Source: Chara braunii (lineage: Eukaryota > Streptophyta > Charophyceae > Charales > Characeae). From it: a DNA stretch of 63,643 nucleotides. The notes beneath the pieces are model-generated. The model did no database searches, had not been told where the DNA came from, and worked only from the letters and a program-made list of their open reading frames with translations. Below are positions 43,308 to 54,369 of the stretch, in pieces. Numbering within the stretch: the stretch's first letter is position 1; every line of letters begins with the position of its first letter. The DNA lies in contig BFEA01000329.1 of NCBI GenBank assembly GCA_003427395.1, positions 1,255,443 to 1,319,085 of the forward strand, given 5' to 3'. Position numbers and translations under genes: made by a program.

Positions 43308-43613
43308 GTGGTAGAAAGGGAGGTGGTCCGTGCGATAGAAATCATCCCCGGTAGCAAGGTACCTAGAGGACGGATCCATACGATGTCTCCTGCGGAATCA
43401 GATGAGCTACGCTGCCATCTCAAGGAGCTCACAGAGAAGGGTTGGATTCGACCAAGTACGTCCCCCTATGGAGCACCAGTTCTCTTTGTCCCGGAGAAAG
43501 GGGAGACCCTAAGGATGTGCATTGACTATAGAGGCCTCAATGCCATCACAGTTAAGAACGCAAAGCCTCTAACCCGCATCGATGACCTCCTGGCTAGAGT
43601 GAAGGAAAGGTAA
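43308..43613 (+). pseudogene. Element C: RT N-terminal fragment, interrupted
   Basis: [37 protein letters not shown] and [17 protein letters not shown], ending at DDLLARVKE, one residue block before the K-I-D-L-K strand. The text then stops and LINE sequence begins, marking an insertion or deletion junction at about 43610. Confidence 0.9.
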
Positions 43614-43631
43614 GGGCTGCTGGCAACGAAC

Positions 43632-44610
43632 GTGCCAACCCCCGTCCCTCATCCTGTTCTTTTCTTCTTTTTTTTTGCTATGTCCTCTTTACTCGTCTTT
43701 CCCTCCCACAGCGTCGGGCAGTGGCTGCGGATAGGTTCGGGAGGGGAAGCTGAAAGGTACGGGTGGTTTAAGAGGCAGGTGACAGCGGTGATATGGAGGG
43801 GAAACAACAAATGCCCTATTAGCAGAGTAGCCTGGTCATTATCAGTAATCCAACCCAAAGACAAAGGAGGCCTAGGAATACTAGACCCGACCATCCAAGT
43901 CACCGCACTCACGGTACACTGGATAAGACGACTGCTGTTCATGACCCACATTCCCTGGAGGGCCCTTGCCCTCACACAGATTGCACGGCTGGCACCCTAG
44001 ACTTCCCCTAAGGTGGACCCCTTGACCTGGCTAGAAGGCCGCTATTGGACTATCCCGAGACATGCTGCAGCAAAAGGGGCAAGCAGCCGAATACTGTTAA
44101 GGAGAGATTTGACATGGGATGACTTCTGGGTAAGGGCTCTACATGCATGGCGCCAACTCCCGCTACTGGATAAAGTGCTGCCCAATAGGTGGGAGGAGAT
44201 GTCAAGGCAACCCTTGTTTGGCAACAAAAACATCACGGACCGTTATGGGCGGGTGTGCCAATATTCAGCACCACTGTACTTGGCAATCCACACACATGAA
44301 TACGGACGAAGTAATAGGCCTGATGCATGGCCAATGTCTGGTCACACTGGACGTGCGGTCCCAGAGTCCGCATATATGTGGGGAACGAGCAATGAGACAC
44401 ACAAACGGAAATGCCACCCTCAGAATACAGTTACAGTTGACACCACGCACGCCATCAGAGCATCATTGCCTCTGCTCTAACACACATTGGAAAGCACCAA
44501 AGACAGAAAGAATGCATCAGCCTTTCTTTCGGTTTTCTCCTTTTGCGGAACACAGTCCCCCACCAGTCCCACACTTACCACCCACCAGTCGCACTAACCC
44601 AAACTACTAG
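43632..44610 (+). pseudogene. LINE ORF2 C-terminal fragment inside element C
   Basis: WFKRQVTAVIWRGNNKCPIS, then WSLSVIQPKDKGGLGILDP and a W-I-R-R-L-L segment, the LINE post-RT pattern (W-x-x-x-x-x-P-K-x-x-G-G-L-G). It continues after a stop with LTWDDFWVRALHAWRQLPLL. Upstream RT is absent, as in a 5'-truncated insertion. It corresponds to the part missing from the LINE that ends at 38290. Confidence 0.82.
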
Positions 44611-44649
44611 CTAGTGGGGCCTCCCCACTGAGCACCTTCTTTTTTTTTT

Positions 44650-44745
44650 CAATTTGGACTATTTCTCAATTTATGTGTGTCATCCTTGTGCAGGGGCCAT
44701 GCTAATCTTCTCTTGTATCGTTCCAATTTTAACGGATGTCCATCA
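44650..44745 (-). pseudogene. U6 snRNA retropseudogene
   Basis: The minus strand reads GGACATCCGTTAAAATTGGA, ACGATACAAGAGAAGATTAG and CATGGCCCCTGCACAAGGAT, then GACACACATAAATTGAG and AAATAGTCCAAATTG followed by an A-run (44639-44649). This is nearly full-length U6 with its 3' end joined to poly(A). The spliceosomal ACAGAGA box has an extra A, so it is unlikely to work. The 5' stem is degraded. Confidence 0.9.
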
Positions 44746-44784
44746 TGTCCCGTATTAATTTTTTTTTCTTTTCTTGCTTTTTTT

Positions 44785-44850
44785 TGTGTCATCCTTGCAC
44801 AGTGGCCATTCTGATCCTCTCCGTCCCATTCCATATTTAAAAGATGTCCC
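44785..44850 (-). pseudogene. Second, diverged U6 snRNA retropseudogene
   Basis: The minus strand reads GGGACATCTTTTAAATATGG, then GAATGGCCACTGTGCAAGG and ATGACAC, joined to an A-rich tail (44762-44785). It lacks the last 25 nt of U6 and has many substitutions. It lies only 40 bp from the first copy, in the same orientation. Confidence 0.8.
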
Positions 44851-44934
44851 GAATTTATAAAAGTCAAAATTGATTCTTTGTTTTTTTTCAAATTAAAAAG
44901 CGTGCCACACCTAGCTCATGTGCACTGCACCTCA

Positions 44935-45090
44935 CAGTGCGGCATGCACATGTACATGTGTGGATGCATGTACGTGTGCACGCAAGTATGGTCAATAATC
45001 CGTGTACATGCGCAGCATGCAGACGTACATGTGTGCTCATTCTCCATGTGTGGATGCATGTCCGTGTGTATGCAAGTATGGTCATTTCAG
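44935..45090 (+). repeat. Tandem duplication rich in ACATG/TGTG
   Basis: CATGTGTGGATGCATGT and ATGCAAGTATGGTCA-type blocks occur twice, about 107 bp apart. Confidence 0.75.
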
Positions 45091-45371
45091 GTGCAATATT
45101 CACCAATAAACGTAGAGCAGCTTCACCGTCCAAAGTATCCATGCGCCAAGAAGGAGCAGTTCTCTGCACATATGGCTTCACAGCTCAAAGCCATTTCATT
45201 CTAGTGGGTCCCACTCCCACAGACAATGGTGTTTATATCTCAGAGGAACTGCATCTGTTTTGACACAAAAGGGATGGACACAGAATCCCCCGACTCTGCC
45301 ATAGTGGTGGACAAGTGATCCATATAGTGGCATGACAGCATTCTCCTCAGATAGGAGGTCTGTGTCATTTT

Positions 45372-45456
45372 AGGTAAAATCATCCCCATGAATCATAGTG
45401 TGAACCATGATGTAGGTAAAATCATCCCCATGAATCATGGTGTGAACCATGATGTA
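45372..45456 (+). repeat. 42-bp tandem duplication
   Basis: AGGTAAAATCATCCCCATGA starts at 45373 and 45415; each unit ends GTGAACCATGATGTA. A similar short duplication (GCAGCGGCCAGACCA) lies at about 45736-45800. Confidence 0.9.
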
Positions 45457-46429
45457 ATTACCCCGCACTTTCCGATGGTCAAAGGCAGAAATAAACGGCA
45501 CATAGTCGCCGCCAAGTCCATGTGCAATGCTGCACAAACCTGGGGAGGATTGACTGCAGCTTGAGTTTCCGTTCCTCATTGCAACCTGTGCGACCTCTAT
45601 AGCGAATGCCCCTAAGAGACTCTAACACTACAATTAGCAGCTTCTGGCTCTGAGCAGGCAAAAACAGCCTGAAGTTGCAGGGCAATTGGGAGGAAGTTAG
45701 AGACATAATAAAGTCAACAATGATAAGAATACAGGCAGACCTTTGCAGCGGCCAGACCACGGAGATTAGGAAAATGCTCAAACGCTAGCAGCGGCCAGAC
45801 CAGAGAGATCAGGAAAAAATAAAATCCTCAAAAAGTCGTGGAAAATGCAGTCGTGCAGGGCATTTCCATGATTATGCTCCACTGCTTAGGGAGTTGTCAA
45901 CTCCCGGCCCACCTGTTATAGACGCAGTGAGGGTGCAGAAAGCTTACCTGTTATAGACACATTGACAAAAAGATTCCAAGGCTACAAGGGGCTGGTATTC
46001 TTCAATCAAAGAGATTCCTCTGCCGCAGAACCTCTGGGGAACTGGCAAGAGGCAGAATAGATTGATTTAGCATTGGACATTCGGAGAGGCTGGAGAGACG
46101 ACTGTTGGAGTGGAGAGGATTCCACCATAGCAAAGGTTGTTGATGTGACATAGTATATGATTGAAGATTTCTGGAGGAGAAGTAAGGAGCCTCTGGAGAA
46201 CATTTAGACTCCTATTGTTGTATCCATAGACTCTATAAAGTGAACAGCGGGTCTCGGAAATGATGGTCTTTGTACGGATGTGAGAGAGAGCCCTGGGAGA
46301 AATTTGGTCGCAAGAGAGACCCAAGTTTTTTCTTTTTGCTGCAATTTTTTTTTTCATTTTTGTGGCCATGTTGGGGAGGGAACGACGACACAAGCCCACT
46401 GCGCAGGTTGTTGAAGAACAGGGCAGTGC
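45457..46429. other. No gene recognised inside element C
   Basis: No retroelement motif recognised. Probably another insertion separating the RT and RNase H remnants. Confidence 0.4.
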
Positions 46430-46830
46430 GGGAGTGGGACAAAGACTATATATCATCCATCTACAAGCTGAAGAAGACGTTGATAGCATATCTGGTGTTG
46501 AAGATTGCAGACCCATCCTTACATTTCGTACTTAGAACAGATGCAAGTTAGTATGCAATAGGGGCTGTGTTACAGCAAGACAATGGAAACGGATACTGCC
46601 CCGTAGAATTTAAATTACGTGCATACCCTCAGAGTAAGTAGCAGCACTACCTACAAACGAGAACAGCATGCATTATATGAGGCCCTGAAGACATGGAGGC
46701 AGTACCTCCTAGGAAGGCACTTTAACGTAAAAGCACGGATCAGGAAGGGGAAGACCCCACAGAAGCAGGAGAAGGTACCGGTATCGGCGCCCAAAGAAGG
46801 ACAGATGGTTCCTGAGAGATGAGCTCGGAG
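46430..46830 (+). pseudogene. Element C: RNase H remnant
   Basis: LKKTLIAYLVLKIADPSLHF, then VLRTDAS, a stop, and IGAVLQQDNGNGY, the start of Ty3 RNase H with its catalytic Asp. The frame then decays (stop near 46636) through E-Q-H-A-L-Y-E-A-L-K-T-W-R-Q-Y-L-L-G-R-H-F. No integrase follows. Confidence 0.75.
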
Positions 46831-46949
46831 TAAATACCCCCCAAATAGTATCTCACTATAAGCCGACTCCAAGAAGCTGTAGACTGGCAAAAGCAAGTTA
46901 CAGCCTTTCTCGGTGGACCTCGAACCTTGGCCAGCGGGAGTGCAAGGAA

Positions 46950-47530
46950 TTCACCGCCGCCTGCCCGGCAGTTCCAGTCTCAGTCCCATTCCCAGCTCCA
47001 TGTACCATACTCCCATAACCCAGGTAGGGAGATTCTGGTAGGTACCATTGGGCCTAGGAAAAGTCGGTAGAACCGTAGAAGTCAGTAGGCCTATCTGTCA
47101 GTCGGTCCTAGTCAGCAGCAAAGTCCCAGGAAAGCCAGGGAACTTGCGGAAGCGACAACATCGGTCAAGGATATGGTCCTGTACCTGAAGAGGAAGTCCG
47201 GAATCCAAGCGCCGCACGCAAATGTCCGGACTCCAAGCGTGTTTTCTAGTTGAGGTCGTCATCACATAGTCACTCGCGTGTCCTGTGATATTGTGCGATG
47301 TGTGGTTCTTCGCTGCAGCAGGAAGCAGTCAATGGTGCATGGCGCCCATAGCTGTAGTTAGGGATAGGAGAGAAGCGAGAGGTATTCAGAGAAGATCGAG
47401 AGGCCTAGTGTACGGTAGAGGGAGAGAGCGAGAGGGAGAGAGAGGAGCGAGAGAGCGACCATACCTGTGTGATGTTGCTGGCTGGCCGCCATAACCGTCC
47501 AGCATGTACAAAGACAATTTTGTGTACTTG
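46950..47530 (+). repeat. Element C 3' LTR-like region
   Basis: CAGTCTCAGTCCCATTCCCA, GTCCTAGTCAGCAGC and GGCGCCCATAGC.GTAGTTAGGGATAGG echo the LTRs at 8560-9360 and 23200-24000. Downstream purine repeats (GAGAGGGAGAGAG) also occur in element B's LTRs. Limits uncertain. Confidence 0.5.
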
Positions 47531-48244
47531 AGTTGACTTGCAGACAATGCAGAGACTAACTTTTGGGTTCACTTCTCATGTGCGTTTCATGTGTGTTCGA
47601 TTGAGTGTGCGATTCGTGTGCTGTTGGTATCGTTCCTCTTTTTTCCCTTCGAATAATATCAAAAGCCGGGCCATGGCCAGCCTGACAACAAGAAAACATG
47701 GCCAGCACAGCCAATGTCTCTCTCTGTACTACATCCACATACAGACATGAAGTGGTGCAGAAAGGCAACAACAAGAATCCTTTCTTTCTTTCTTTTCCTC
47801 CTTTCATTGGTCAGGGGCTATGGCAAACCCCCAAACCACTTCACAGATGCTGCGCAATACAACAAAGAAAAACAATGATGATTTCAAACCGGGAACAGAA
47901 AGGAACCCACATCACCATCCTACGCAGAGGTGCCCCCAACTCATCTCCTAGGGATTATCATCCGAAAAACGGCTACCTCATGCCCTATTCAGGTAGAATA
48001 GGTCCCATGTTTCCCCACTCCCCCTTCATTTTCTTTTTCTTTTTTGCCGCAGTTCCACGAAAGAACATGAAGAACATCATTATTGTTTCCCTTTTCTGCT
48101 TTTTTCCCCCATTGTGTTTTCTCTTTTGTTTCCTTTCTCCTTTCTCACTCCATTAACATGGTACTCTATCGTAACAAAGCTTTCCGCTGCCCGACATTTG
48201 AATACGGGCATACATATATTGCTTCAATATAACAGCTACACATT
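47531..48244. other. No gene recognised
   Basis: T-rich stretches and short frames only. Confidence 0.4.
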
Positions 48245-48365
48245 CTGCCCGCCAGTTGTGCCCACAAAAACAGCTCCAGATGGCTTTTTCAAGGGATGCT
48301 CGGCCCAATTCCCAGCAGGTGGCGCTCCCAACCAATACACAGGAGCTTTTGTCACAGAAGAAGAA
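48245..48365 (+). repeat. Dispersed repeat, partner of 3340-3480
   Basis: CCAGCAGGTGGCGCTCCC and ACCAATACACAGGAGC followed by a GAA-rich tail. Confidence 0.55.
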
Positions 48366-49015
48366 GAAGAAGAAGAGCTACACATCTCCTTTGAAGAAAG
48401 CTGAATACAACATGCACCCATTGTACTTTGGGAGGAGACTGTAACCATGTAAGATCCCATCAGGCATTCTGTACACCATGGCCTAACAAGTCTTCACAAG
48501 GAAAGGGGTGGAGAAAGAAGGAGTGTTACCATTTATCCAGACACAGGCATGGCTGCTTTTAAAACCTGTGTCCACAACAGCAACATGACTGCTCGCAGAG
48601 CAGAGAGCGCACACTCAAAAGTCAGTCATCCTCACGTTGGTCCACGGTGTTTCCATGGGGTAAAGGAAAGATTGTTTCAGAGAATGAAATGGTTGTGGCT
48701 GTTGCAGGAAGATGTGGAGATGCTTTTTCTTCTTTTTCTTTTTCTTTTTGTTAAACAGGTCCTTACGGTTCTGGCTCCATATCCATTCTGGGCAGCGTCA
48801 GTCCGGTTCCTATTCCCCCGGCAAGTCAAAACAACAGGATTACATCATCGCACACACACACACGCCCCCTTCCGTCTGGTCGAAGGGTCCCTGAGGATCT
48901 TTTCAATTCTCTTCTTCGGCAGATGACACAGTCATTTGAATTGAGTTCAACTTTTGGAACGAGTTTCCGTTCGGTACATTACAGCCCTTTTCCTCCTGCA
49001 CTCACTGTCACTCAC
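48366..49015. other. Carrier intron, near donor site
   Basis: Holds the 5' end of the 21-kb intron (donor GTGAGT at 49015-49010, minus strand). No other feature recognised. Confidence 0.5.
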
Positions 49016-49192
49016 CGCTTTGTATTTCTCATAAGCGTAGAAGTTCAGCGAGGAGTATGGAAGCCTGTGTACAATTGTCACCGTATTTCCTTTCCAAAAC
49101 GCACGGATACCTTCTTCTTTTCTTATCCGCGTGATCTCCTGCCATAGAGTTGGATGGCGAACCCACATCTGTGGATTATGCATCCCCTGTAC
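49016..49192 (-). CDS. Mitochondrial carrier gene, exon (end of repeat 1)
   Basis: 59 codons: VQGMHNPQMWVRHPTLWQEI, then RKEEGIRAFWKGN and TVTIVHRLPYSSLNFYAYEK, ending YKA. This covers the matrix loop and second helix of the first carrier repeat (E-G-x-x-A-F-W-K-G-N and R-x-P-Y-S-S-x-x-F). Acceptor TTGCATTCTGCAG, donor AAAGCG/GTGAGT, phase 0. The upstream exons (first P-x-[DE]-x-x-[RK] motif, start codon) were not found to the right. The protein would sit in the mitochondrial inner membrane and exchange small metabolites. Confidence 0.92.
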
Positions 49193-49917
49193 CTGCAGAA
49201 TGCAAGGCAGGCATCCAGTCCCAGACAGGAGAAGAGGCAACAAACAAACACAATTCCAAAAGAAAGAAACAAGTACCGAAGAACATCCCAGACATGAAAG
49301 CCTCAGTTAGACACCCGTCGTGGAGTTCCACTCGCCAGAACCCTTCATCGACAACCCCCTCCTCCTCTCCCACTTGGCCCCCATTGCCCCTTTTCGCCTT
49401 CCCGTAACTGGAAAACAGCACAGCACCTCGCCTTCACATAACTGAAAAACAACACCTCATGAAAAATGGCCAATTTATGTAAGTCATGGCACACAGCTTC
49501 ACACCGTAAGTTTTTTTTTGTTTTTTTTTCAGAACTGCATGTTCCACAGCCAAGAGGATAAATAAGAAGCTTGCAAAGATCCTCACCGTTCATGCATTCG
49601 TGTCTAATAGAAAATGCACTAATAATTTGTGGGTGATGATGACAAGCAGGTGTGTCCACGGAACTGTGAAGCCCTTCGCCACTTCCATGTACCTGTGAGC
49701 AAAAAGTGAGGGGGCAAAAAAAGGGGGAGAGGGGGGGAGGACGGAAAAGGAAAGAGCTGTGAGCACCTGGCAATCACAAACTGCCAGGAACGGAAGCGGA
49801 ACAGTGGAAACTAAGGATAGAGGTGACTGCCTGTTCAATCCAGAAATCAGATGGTACAACAGTTTTTTTTTGTTTTTTTTTTTTTTTTTTTTGGCTGGCC
49901 TTCTCTAGGACTTCATC

Positions 49918-50016
49918 TTCGCCCGAATAGAACGCCCGGCCACTGTAGCTGGATTTGCGGCAACTTTCAGTCCAGATGCAGCGATTATGACCGGGCATTC
50001 TATTCGGGTGAAAACG
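49918..50016. mobile_element. Short MITE, ends TTCRCCCGAATAGAA
   Basis: TTCGCCCGAATAGAACGCCC at the left and GGGCATTCTATTCGGGTGAA at the right form about 22-bp terminal inverted repeats with two mismatches around about 55 bp. Half copies lie at 21980 and 22740. Confidence 0.75.
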
Positions 50017-50120
50017 GTAGCTTTGGACATTCAGGGAAGAGGTGGCTTGCAAGTTCCCAGAAAAGAGGGCAGCATGAGAAATATCGTGTGTTGTCTGACC
50101 TCCCCCTCACTTGGCACGTT

Positions 50121-50245
50121 TCAGGGCATACTCGCATTATGACTTTTTTACTTTTTTTTAAATGTATTTTTTACCACAAACACCAGGTCTGGCCATAAAT
50201 GTGGTCAGACGCATTAAAGATAGTGCTGGTGTGAGTATGCCCTCA
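50121..50245. mobile_element. Short MITE, ends AGGGCATACTC
   Basis: CAGGGCATACTCGCA at the left and GTGAGTATGCCCTCA at the right are inverted repeats of about 14 bp. The interior has GGTCTGGCCATAAATG.GGTCAGA, matching the repeat units at 18536-19400. Confidence 0.7.
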
Positions 50246-51842
50246 ATGGTCTGTATTCCCCAGATTTCACATGAGCGACATGTATAAAACAACAAGAATA
50301 TAGCATTCTTTCATAGCTTCAGCTGAATGCAGGGGGAATAGAAAAGTAGTGGGGGGAAGAAAACAGGGGAAACAATAGTATAACAGTACGGATTACGACT
50401 GCCTTCAGGCATTAAGGGAACAGATGGCTTGGCCTGAATGAAGTAAGTGTGCTCAATGCAGGGCAGCATCAGACAGTATCATATGCCTCCCCCCTCCCCT
50501 TCCCCCCCCCCAACTCCCGGCCTCCTCCTCGCCACACACACACACACACACACACCTTGCCTGTATCAGAGTACTGCATCCGCCGGATTTCACATAGTCT
50601 ATACTGAGAGCACCCAGTATAAGATAGTGTTTCCTTCAGGCTTCATGTGAGTGCAGGCTTGCAATGAAGGACGTGGGTAAGGGGCAGTGAAGTATGTTTC
50701 ATCCCAAATTCTCTCCTTACCCCTGTATTTTCTTCTCTGAGGAAGAACAAATCTATAAAAGAAACTTGCAGACATGGACTGACTGAGGCAGACAGACAAA
50801 TGTAGGCCAAAGCTATGGCTAGGGTGAAGATTCAGGTTCAAAGTTCATGGTACAGTGCCTACAACATTGTGAGGCAGGAAATGGAGGTGCTTGCTAAGAG
50901 GGGTCAACGTGTGAAAGTCTGAAAGATAAATAATGTGTCTCGAAGGGCCAAGCCGCAGCCATACAATAGGCCGGCCAAGTGGGGGATCACAAAGTTGCTG
51001 TCAGAGAAATGTGCACTTTTCTGGGGAAAACGCTGCCGTTTTCGCAAACATCAAATGAACTTTTTGTATCATCCTCTTTGATGATAAGCACTTGATTTTC
51101 CTATGAACTGCAGAAGACGACAACTTGTGTCATGAATGCCTGCGAACGTACAATCGCTGATGCAGCATCTTGCCAATAAACTGCACTTGAGCGTCATTGC
51201 ATTGTCCGCTTTCCATCCATATGAAGCTTACTGTCTGTTGTAGCTCCAAAGTTACCACTAATTTGGGCCAGAGGGAGTGCAACGACCCACAAAGTTGCAG
51301 TCTGAGAGATCTGCACCATTCTCGGAAAATGCTCTCTGATAATCTCATAAGTTACTTATCTGATTATTTCCGACGTCGGTCTGATTTGCTCTGTTTGCCA
51401 AGTCTGGGTGCCTGTTACATGCCCAGTTGGGCGATGCACATACAAAACCGAGGATCCGCAATGTGATAAAAAGGACCGAATGGACAATGCAGTGCAAGTA
51501 GAATCTCAACAAGCAATGTGCATTCCGATACATACAAAACGGTGCTTTATAGCGCAGGGAAGACTTAGACACAAGACCTGACCTGACCGAGACTGACCTC
51601 TGTCACGTAGTACAAGATAGCGAAGCAGAATGCTAGAATACTAATGACTAGCCCAATCAATGTTTCAACGCAGACCAAACATACATCATGCTCATCAGGA
51701 GATGTGAAGGGAGCCTGGTGCTATACACAGGGAAGAAGCGCCAGGTCCAGACATACACAGACAAAGAGGAGGGGATCAGACGAAGAGGAAGGGGGAGATG
51801 GGAAAGTCGTCAACACCAAGTCTCGTTACGAGTCCCAAATAA

Positions 51843-51846
<4 letters not shown>
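50246..51846. other. No gene recognised; diverged direct repeat
   Basis: CACAAAGTTGC.GTC.GAGA.AT.TGCAC occurs near 50990 and 51290. A (CA)n tract at about 50534-50553. Otherwise featureless. Confidence 0.4.
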
Positions 51847-51906
<60 letters not shown>

Positions 51907-52033
51907 NNNNNNNNNNNNNNNNNNNNNNNNNNNNNNNNNNNNNNNNNNNNNNNNNNNNNNNNNNNNNNNNNNNNNNNNNNNNNNNNNNNNNNNNNNNNNN
52001 NNNNNNCTCTCTCTCTCTCTCTCTCTCTCTCTC
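51847..52033 (+). repeat. (CT)n microsatellite with 100-N gap
   Basis: CT repeats on both sides of an N run at 51907-52006. The round gap size suggests a placeholder length. Confidence 0.95.
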
Positions 52034-52244
52034 GTAGTCTGCTGATGCAGTGAAGTCAGACAGTGAGAGGGTGAGAAGGAGATGGTGGACTGAGAAGAGG
52101 AAGAAGAAGAACTCTCTCTCTCTCTCACGAGCCAGGTACTAACCTGTGAAGTTGGCGCTGTGCTGCAGGTACCTCGAAGACGAAGCTGGAGCAACGGCGC
52201 TGCAGGTGAGTATCCCTGGCCTCCGCCCAATCTCTCTCTCTCTC

Positions 52245-53115
52245 TAGTACTATAGCTATGGCGCCCAGCGCTGAAGACTACACCTAACGCTACTAGCGCC
52301 CAGCGCTGGAGACTACTGCTAACGCTACCACTACTCCTGCAGCGCTCCTCCAGAGTGCTGCTGCCGAATCCTGAAGACTACTGACTGCCTCCTGCCTGCA
52401 CGTGAAGTGCCTGGGAAGTACCTAGGAGTGGCCTCCCCACTACCTGCAGCCTGCAGGGCGGGCCAGTCTTATATAGTGCTGGCCCGTCCAGGAGGCTGCT
52501 CTTGCCAATGCCAAAACGTGCCAGACCCTGGGGTTGAAGCTCGAACAAAGGTTGTCTTGAAAATCCGCCAAAAATGGCCTGAGCTAAAACCCTGGTCTGG
52601 GGCCTGAGTTTCAGGGCAGGTCGAACTGATGAGGGCCTGAAAATGGCCCTCAGGTTCAGGCTGAAAATACTCAGGGCCGGAAAGGCCCTGATTTAGCCTG
52701 AAACGACACAGGGCCTGTAGGCCCTTGTTTTCAGGCTTTCAGGCTGAAAACAACACGGGGCCTGTAGGCCCTTGTTTTCAGGCCTTAAGGCTGAAAACAA
52801 CACGGGCCTGAAAATGGCCCGTGCAGCCTGTTGCAGGCGCAGCATGTAACAGTGCCTGTTGATGTTGTATGTGTGTCGGTGTGCTTGTCTATGAAGTGCC
52901 AAGGCCCAAGTCTGAGTCAATGTGCTAAATCTGTTTTCCGTGCTATGTTCTATGCCTGATTAGTAGGTTAGTGCATGCATGTCGGCTCAGGGAGAGGGCT
53001 GAAATCTAGTCATAGTGCTTGTCTGCGAAGTGCCAAGGCCCAAGTCTGAGTCTATGTGCTAAATCTGTTTTCCGTGCTGTGTTCTATGCCTCATGGTTAG
53101 TGCATGCATGTAGGC
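52245..53115 (+). repeat. Series of tandem duplications
   Basis: GCGCCCAGCGCTG.AGACTAC twice near 52262-52310; GGCCTGTAGGCCCTTGTTTT twice near 52712 and 52759 (about 47 bp apart), inside a region rich in the palindromic words GGCCTGAAA and CAGGCC; and GAAGTGCCAAGGCCCAAGTC twice near 52891 and 53029 (about 138 bp). No gene recognised. Confidence 0.75.
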
Positions 53116-53449
53116 TCGGAGAGAGGGCTGAAATCTAGTTTTAGGACATACCAGAGTTAGTAGCTTCGGCGGGGGGAAAAAAGTCAAATTTGTTAGGGAC
53201 CCAGTAGGGATATTCAAGTGCCTCAGTTGCCTAGAAAGGTCCTGTGGCTTTCCAGCAGGCCAGGATGGTTTAGGGCCCAAATGTAGTTACCCCAGAGGTG
53301 CATTACGGAATGCAATGAAGTTCGTCCCAGAAAGCAGGAGGTGCACCAAGGGGAGGTTGGGTAGACACTGGAAGTACCTGGCCAAGAGCTACAGGAGCCC
53401 ACAAACCATATAGTATATCATTCGGTGAAATGAGTAATTACAGAATTAC

Positions 53450-53790
53450 CAGGCAGTCATGCTGTTGCTCCGCTGTGACAGAGTGCGGGGCAGAGCACAT
53501 GGAGAAGTTGAGGGTGATAGAGAAGACATCCATGGCTGTGAAGAGTGAAGGAGCAAGAGGGAGGGTTGCTTGGCTATGGAGGGACGTAGTCAACGGCTGT
53601 GATGGGCATGAGTTAAGTGAGGGTGGTGTAGAAGTAGTGAACGAGGAAGGAGGTGAGAGTCGACAAGGAGACTTACCTTTGGCTATGGTGAACCTTCAAT
53701 TTCACCTTCCTGATTGGCACTGCATCAAGAAAGCCCCCGTTGAGGTTATGGCAGTAGGAGATGGTGAGGCTTAGTAGTAGTTGGCTTGTC
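53450..53790 (+). repeat. Repeat family X, plus copy
   Basis: CTTTGGCTATGGTGAACC, then TTTCACCTTCCTGATTGG and GTAGGAGATGGTGAGGC correspond to the reverse complement of 4650-4790. An open frame spans it but no domain is recognised. Confidence 0.5.
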
Positions 53791-54009
53791 CTCTGAGCAT
53801 CCGTGCTAGGCATGGATGGGATCCCCATAGATAGTTGCCAGACCAAGAGGAGAGGAGAATGAAAGGAGGCCAAAGGGGAGCTCTTTCTTCACTGGCGGTA
53901 AGGGAGATCGTCCAGACATTGAGTCTTGTAAAGGACTCAAGTCCCTAAGGAGATGAGGAAGTCACCAAGGAATTTGAGGACCTTCAGAATGAACCCTGAG
54001 GAGAGTAAG

Positions 54010-54225
54010 TCGGAGGATTCACCGTGCCAATAGCAATTATTTCAACAAGTAAGGCCCCAAAGGGTAGGATTTATAGAGCGTCTCCTGGGAGGTTAGATGA
54101 ACTCCGCGAGAGCTTACACAGAAGGGGTGGGTTAGGCCATAAGCCTCTCCTTATCGAGCACCCTTTATTGCTCATCCACAAGAAGGTAGGTAAGTTAAGA
54201 ACGTCCATTGACGATTGAAATGCCA
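54010..54225 (+). pseudogene. Ty3/Gypsy RT N-terminal fragment (element D)
   Basis: IISTSKAPKGRIYRASPGRL, then DELRESLHRR and HKKVGKLRTSID, the segment just before and into the RT fingers (compare G-R-I-x-x-M-S-P-x-E-x-D-E-L-R). It stops shortly after. A relic separate from element B, which starts downstream. Confidence 0.75.
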
Positions 54226-54340
54226 CTAGTCGAGTGAGGTCGCCCGTTCACGCGCCAGCCTTTCAGGGATGTATGGGCCCGCCTGCCCCCGATACAATTC
54301 AAATGCGTTCAGAAGCCCAGAGAAAATTAAGGAAGGTGCC

Positions 54341-54369
54341 AAAGTACTGGTGACTTAAACCACCAGTAC
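54341..54369. repeat. Perfect short hairpin
   Basis: AGTACTGGTG and CACCAGTACT are exact inverted repeats around an 8-9 nt loop. Confidence 0.6.

Noticed and set aside
44650-44745. Functional U6 snRNA gene
   Set aside because: An A-tail replaces the T-run terminator, the ACAGAGA box has an insertion and the 5' stem is decayed.
52625-52660. CTGATGAGGGCC..GGCCC resembling a hammerhead
   Set aside because: A stem II-like pair forms, but the required GAAA does not follow it and no cleavage-site strand is present.
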